Shown here: piece by piece, positions 61,143 through 64,000 of the stretch
How the letters are laid out: every line of letters starts with the position of its first letter
Position numbering within the stretch: the first letter of the stretch is position 1
Origin: Anderseniella sp.
Lineage (GTDB): Bacteria > Pseudomonadota > Alphaproteobacteria > Rhizobiales > Aestuariivirgaceae
DNA: 64,000 nucleotides
Direction of reading: 5' to 3'
NCBI GenBank assembly: GCA_028289645.1
Contig: JANQOK010000023.1
Span: 248,001-312,000, forward strand
Translations under genes and position numbers: made by a program
The notes under the pieces: model-generated
Told to the model about the DNA's origin: nothing
Seen by the model: only the letters and a program-made list of their open reading frames with translations
Databases searched by the model: none

Positions 61143-62492
61143 ATGAAATCAGCGATGGTACGAACTAGCGGTTTGTCTCTGGCAATCCTGCAGCGGGCTA
61201 CTGCCGCAATATTGATCTGGATCGCACTGGTCGTGCCGGCTCATGCGGTGCTCGAAGTCGACATCAATCAGGGCCAGGTGGACCCGATCGCCATAGCGCT
61301 GCCGAACTTCGGCGGAGCGGATCCGCAGTCGCAGCAATACGGCATCGACATCACCACCATCATCGGCAACAACCTGGAGCGCTCCGGTCTGTTTCGCCCG
61401 CTGCCGCAGAATTCGTACCTGCAGCAGGTCATCGACTTCAATGCCCAGCCGCGGTTTGTCGATTGGCAGACCATCCAGGCCCGGGCCCTGGTGACCGGCC
61501 AGGCGGTCATTCTGGATGACGGCCGCATACGCGCCGATTTCCGCTTGTGGGATGTTTACGGTCAGACGCAGATTGTGGGCCTGCAGTTTGTCACGACACA
61601 GAAGAACTGGCGCCGTATCGGGCACCTGATCTCCGACGCCATTTACAAGGCAATGACCGGCGAAGACGGATATTTCGACAGCCGAATCGTTTACGTCGCC
61701 GAGAGCGGGCCGAAAAACCAGCGCAAGAAGGTCCTGACGATCATGGACCAGGACGGCTTCAACAGGCGGCCCTTGACCAATGGCAACGACCTGGTGCTCA
61801 CGCCGAGGTTTTCGCCCACGTCGCAGGAAATCACCTACATGTCATTCGCCGGCGGCCGGCCGCGGGTCTACCTGTACAATATCGACACCCGACAGCGCGA
61901 GGTGGTTGGCGAGTTTCCCAATATGAGTTTCAGTCCGAGATTTTCGCCGGATGGACAAAAAGTGATCATGAGCCTGCAGGAGGGCGGCAATGCCAACATC
62001 TATGAAATGGATTTGCGCACCCGCCGGCTGCGCCAGCTGACCAACACGGCAGCGATCGATACAGCGCCGTCTTATTCACAGGACGGCCGGCGAATCGTGT
62101 TCGAGAGCGACCGTGACGGCGGCCAGCAGATATACGTCATGAACGCCGATGGATCAGGCCAGCAACGTATTTCGTTTGGCCAAGGACGCTATTCGACCCC
62201 GGTCTGGTCGCCACGCGGCGACAACATCGCCTTCACCCGGTTTGGTGGCGGCAGATTTTCCATCGGCGTGATGCGTCCCGACGGTTCTGGTGAGAGAATA
62301 TTAACCGAAGGTTTCCATAATGAAGGGCCAACATGGTCGCCAAATGGGCGGGTGATCATGTTCTTCCGGGATTCAGGAGGAGAAAGCGGGGGTGCAAAAA
62401 TGTTTTCGGTGGACCTGACGGGCTACAATGAACGCCCGGTGCCGACACCGACATTTGCATCCGATCCGGCGTGGTCGCCTCTTCTCAGATAA
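61143..62492 (+). CDS. tolB: Tol-Pal system periplasmic beta-propeller TolB
   Basis: 449 residues from the ATG at 61143, which has AGGGA upstream. Signal peptide ends VVPAHA. N-terminal domain: [69 protein letters not shown]. Propeller repeats such as [42 protein letters not shown] and [38 protein letters not shown]. Binds Pal and TolA. The open frame begins at 61104 next to the MITE-like element. Confidence 0.94.
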   Translation: MKSAMVRTSGLSLAILQRATAAILIWIALVVPAHAVLEVDINQGQVDPIAIALPNFGGADPQSQQYGIDITTIIGNNLERSGLFRPLPQNSYLQQVIDFNAQPRFVDWQTIQARALVTGQAVILDDGRIRADFRLWDVYGQTQIVGLQFVTTQKNWRRIGHLISDAIYKAMTGEDGYFDSRIVYVAESGPKNQRKKVLTIMDQDGFNRRPLTNGNDLVLTPRFSPTSQEITYMSFAGGRPRVYLYNIDTRQREVVGEFPNMSFSPRFSPDGQKVIMSLQEGGNANIYEMDLRTRRLRQLTNTAAIDTAPSYSQDGRRIVFESDRDGGQQIYVMNADGSGQQRISFGQGRYSTPVWSPRGDNIAFTRFGGGRFSIGVMRPDGSGERILTEGFHNEGPTWSPNGRVIMFFRDSGGESGGAKMFSVDLTGYNERPVPTPTFASDPAWSPLLR

Positions 62493-62658
62493 ACGGAAAT
62501 TGAACTGCAAACTGGACAGATAATGGCTTGTATTGTCATAAATCTGCCATCACAAGGGTCAATTGGCCCGTCATCAATTCGCCGCGTTGTATTTGAGTCT
62601 GGTGGGGCTGGCTTTGCAACAAGTGGTCGATAACTGGATGCCACAAGGAGTGGGATAA

Positions 62659-63183
62659 ATGTATCGCAATACTGCAGGCCGCAAGATTGCCCTTGCGTTC
62701 GTAGGGCTGCTGGTTCTGGCTGGCTGCTCGAAATCAGAGAAACCTGATCTGCTGGCACAGGGCCCCAACAGCGCAACCCAGGTTGTGCCAGGCACTGAAC
62801 GGGATTTCATTGTAAATGTCGGGGACCGGGTCTATTTTCTGGTCGACCAGACCACGCTGACGCCTGAGGGCATGGAGACCCTGCGCCGCCAGGCCCAGTG
62901 GCTCAACCAGTATCCGAATGTCACCATACAGGTTGAGGGCCATGCCGACGAGCGCGGCACGCGCGAGTACAACATTGCCCTGTCGGCGCGGAGGTCTACC
63001 GCGACGCGTGAGTTCCTGATATCACAGGGCGTGGCGCCGCAACGTGTCGCCACGCTTGCTTATGGCAAGGAACGCCCGGTGGCGCTTTGTGATGCGGAAA
63101 GCTGCTGGGCGCAGAACCGTCGTTCCGTGACTGCGATCACCGGTGGTGCAAAACCGCCGTCACAAGGATCGATTGGCTCTTGA
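62659..63183 (+). CDS. pal: peptidoglycan-associated lipoprotein Pal, first copy (chimeric tail)
   Basis: 174 residues. Lipobox LVLAGC, then a short linker and the OmpA-like domain VGDRVYFLVDQTTLTPEGMETLRRQAQWLNQYPNVTIQVEGHADERGTREYNIALSARRSTATREFLISQGVAPQRVATLAYGKERPVALC. Anchors outer membrane to peptidoglycan. Its last ten residues (KPPSQGSIGS) have no counterpart in the second copy: they are translated from the duplicated upstream DNA of the second gene. Confidence 0.93.
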   Translation: MYRNTAGRKIALAFVGLLVLAGCSKSEKPDLLAQGPNSATQVVPGTERDFIVNVGDRVYFLVDQTTLTPEGMETLRRQAQWLNQYPNVTIQVEGHADERGTREYNIALSARRSTATREFLISQGVAPQRVATLAYGKERPVALCDAESCWAQNRRSVTAITGGAKPPSQGSIGS

Positions 63184-63268
63184 TGAATTTGCCATATTGC
63201 GTTTGAGTCTGGCGGGGCTGACTCTGTATTATGTGGTTGGTAACTGGATGCCACAAGGAGTGGGATAA

Positions 63269-63772
63269 ATGTATCGCAATACTGCAGGCCGCAAGGTTGC
63301 CCTTGCATTCGTAGGGCTGCTGGTGCTGGCCGGTTGCTCGAAGTCGGAAAAACCTGATCTGCTGTCACAGGCCCCTAACAATGCTACCCAGGTTGCACCG
63401 GGTTCTGAGCGGGATTTCATCGTTAACGTCGGGGATCGCATCTATTTCCTGGTGGATCAGACGACGCTGACGCCTGAGGGCATGGAGACCCTGCGCCGCC
63501 AGGCCCAGTGGCTGGCCCAGTATCCGAATGTCACCATACAGGTTGAGGGCCACGCCGATGAGCGTGGCACCCGCGAGTATAACATCGCACTGTCGGCGCG
63601 CCGGTCCACCGCGACCCGCGAGTTCCTGATATCGCAGGGCGTGGCGCCGCAACGTGTCGCCACGCTTGCCTATGGCAAGGAACGTCCGGTGGCGCTTTGT
63701 GATGCGGAGAGCTGCTGGGCACAGAATCGGCGCGCGGTAACAGCCATAACCGGTGGCGCCTCACCTGGATGA
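63269..63772 (+). CDS. pal: peptidoglycan-associated lipoprotein Pal, second copy
   Basis: 167 residues, differing from the first copy at only about a dozen positions: lipobox LVLAGC, VGDRIYFLVDQTTLTPEGMETLRRQAQWLAQYPNVTIQVEGHADERGT and the same C-terminal LAYGKERPVALCDAESCWAQNRRAVTAI. It ends TGGASPG, probably the ancestral end. Same ribosome-site sequence as copy 1. Confidence 0.93.
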   Translation: MYRNTAGRKVALAFVGLLVLAGCSKSEKPDLLSQAPNNATQVAPGSERDFIVNVGDRIYFLVDQTTLTPEGMETLRRQAQWLAQYPNVTIQVEGHADERGTREYNIALSARRSTATREFLISQGVAPQRVATLAYGKERPVALCDAESCWAQNRRAVTAITGGASPG

Positions 63773-63778
63773 TGCATC

Positions 63779-63828
63779 ATGGCCGGAAGGGCCCTGGCAT
63801 TGAATGGCCGGAAGGGCCCTGGCATTGA
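63779..63828. repeat. 25-bp perfect tandem duplication
   Basis: ATGGCCGGAAGGGCCCTGGC plus ATTGA, twice in direct succession (63779-63803 and 63804-63828) just after the second pal stop. Two copies only; not a CRISPR. A recent slippage or template-switch product. Confidence 0.85.
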
Positions 63829-63830
63829 AC

Positions 63831-63856
63831 AGCCCGCGGATACGTCCGCGGGCTTT
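63831..63856 (+). terminator. probable terminator of the tol-pal cluster
   Basis: AGCCCGCGGA-TACG-TCCGCGGGCT, a 10-bp perfect stem, followed by TT on the plus strand. The T-run is short, but no better candidate is nearby. The remaining ~145 bp to the window end show only an unassigned minus-strand open frame. Confidence 0.6.
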
Positions 63857-64000
63857 CACTGCGTTAAGGTCAGCAACCGGCTCCTGGTCCAAGTTTGACC
63901 GGATTTTGCGGGCAAGCTGGACCGATATGAATTTGTAGCTGAGGTCCAACCCGGATTGAGAAATCAGCCGGATACCGTTACAATTCCAGTGGCTTTGGTA

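Larger units (their letters stand above)
62550..63772 (+). repeat. tandem duplication of a ~610-bp unit carrying pal
   Basis: Unit 1 (62550-63159) and unit 2 (63160-63772) are homologous throughout. Each comprises about 109 bp of upstream DNA, ending in the identical CACAAGGAGTGGGATAA before the ATG, and a pal gene. The offset between the ATGs is exactly 610 bp. Identity is high in the genes and ribosome-site region, lower in the rest of the upstream DNA. The junction lies inside the 3' end of the first pal gene. Confidence 0.85.

Noticed and set aside
63779-63828. CRISPR array
   Set aside because: Only two adjacent units, with no spacer between them. No cas genes anywhere in the window.
63761-63949. 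A minus-strand frame at the window end
   Set aside because: The last part is open to the window edge but crosses the tandem repeat and a terminator-like hairpin; nothing recognisable. It could be the 3' end of a gene beyond the window, but cannot be supported.

Overview
The window is a high-GC alphaproteobacterial chromosome segment, most likely from the order Hyphomicrobiales (Rhizobiales). The evidence is the gene content and order: TrcR (DUF1013) and RcdA (DUF1465) cell-cycle proteins, efp-suhB-TolQ/MotA-like-OmpA/MotB-like in one operon, tkt-pgk-fba followed by a thiamine-phosphate-synthase-like gene, DUF4164-zapA, fau-ymdB, yebC, and ruvCAB-ybgC-tolQRAB-pal. No rRNA, tRNA, CRISPR array, transposase or integrase was seen.

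Layout. 1-283: 5' end of an acyl-CoA synthetase (-). 1186-3593: prpE and a DinB-like gene. 3910-9701: DMT exporter, trcR, an RraA-like/cyclase pair, quinone oxidoreductase, DUF1192, and rcdA. 9794-12113: rpmE and an MsbA-type ABC exporter. 12529-21794: eleven same-strand genes, mostly membrane or exported, around an MlaF-MlaE (ATPase-permease) fusion. They include two DUF6524 proteins, a DUF4239 protein, an exported protein with four 11-residue repeats, a YbjQ-like protein, a TAXI-like binding protein and a mitofilin-like membrane protein. This is the best candidate for an undescribed system: a lipid or envelope transport module without a recognisable MCE subunit. 21949-26077: BA14K-like gene, then the OmpA/MotB-like, TolQ/MotA-like, suhB and efp operon (-). 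26266-36546: iron-type alcohol dehydrogenase and YunG-like protein (+), then a long minus-strand run with central carbon genes (tkt, pgk, fba; gap is absent from its usual place). 36781-43100: DUF4164, zapA, mttB-like, tautomerase, a probable 6S RNA region, fau, ymdB and yebC. 43107-55631: about 12.5 kb of accessory catabolic, transport and signalling genes that separate yebC from ruvC. 55801-63772: ruvCAB, ybgC and the tol-pal cluster.

The accessory stretches carry several signs of rearrangement. A low-GC two-gene cassette (Flp-pilin-like peptide plus polytopic membrane protein) lies between 54-bp direct repeats of a paralogous gene's 3' end. A ~300-bp palindromic, MITE-like element sits between tolA and tolB. 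The pal gene has been duplicated in tandem, giving the first copy a chimeric C-terminus made from the duplicated upstream DNA.

All family calls come from reading motifs and family knowledge. No database search was run, and pathway and system roles are inference unless stated otherwise.
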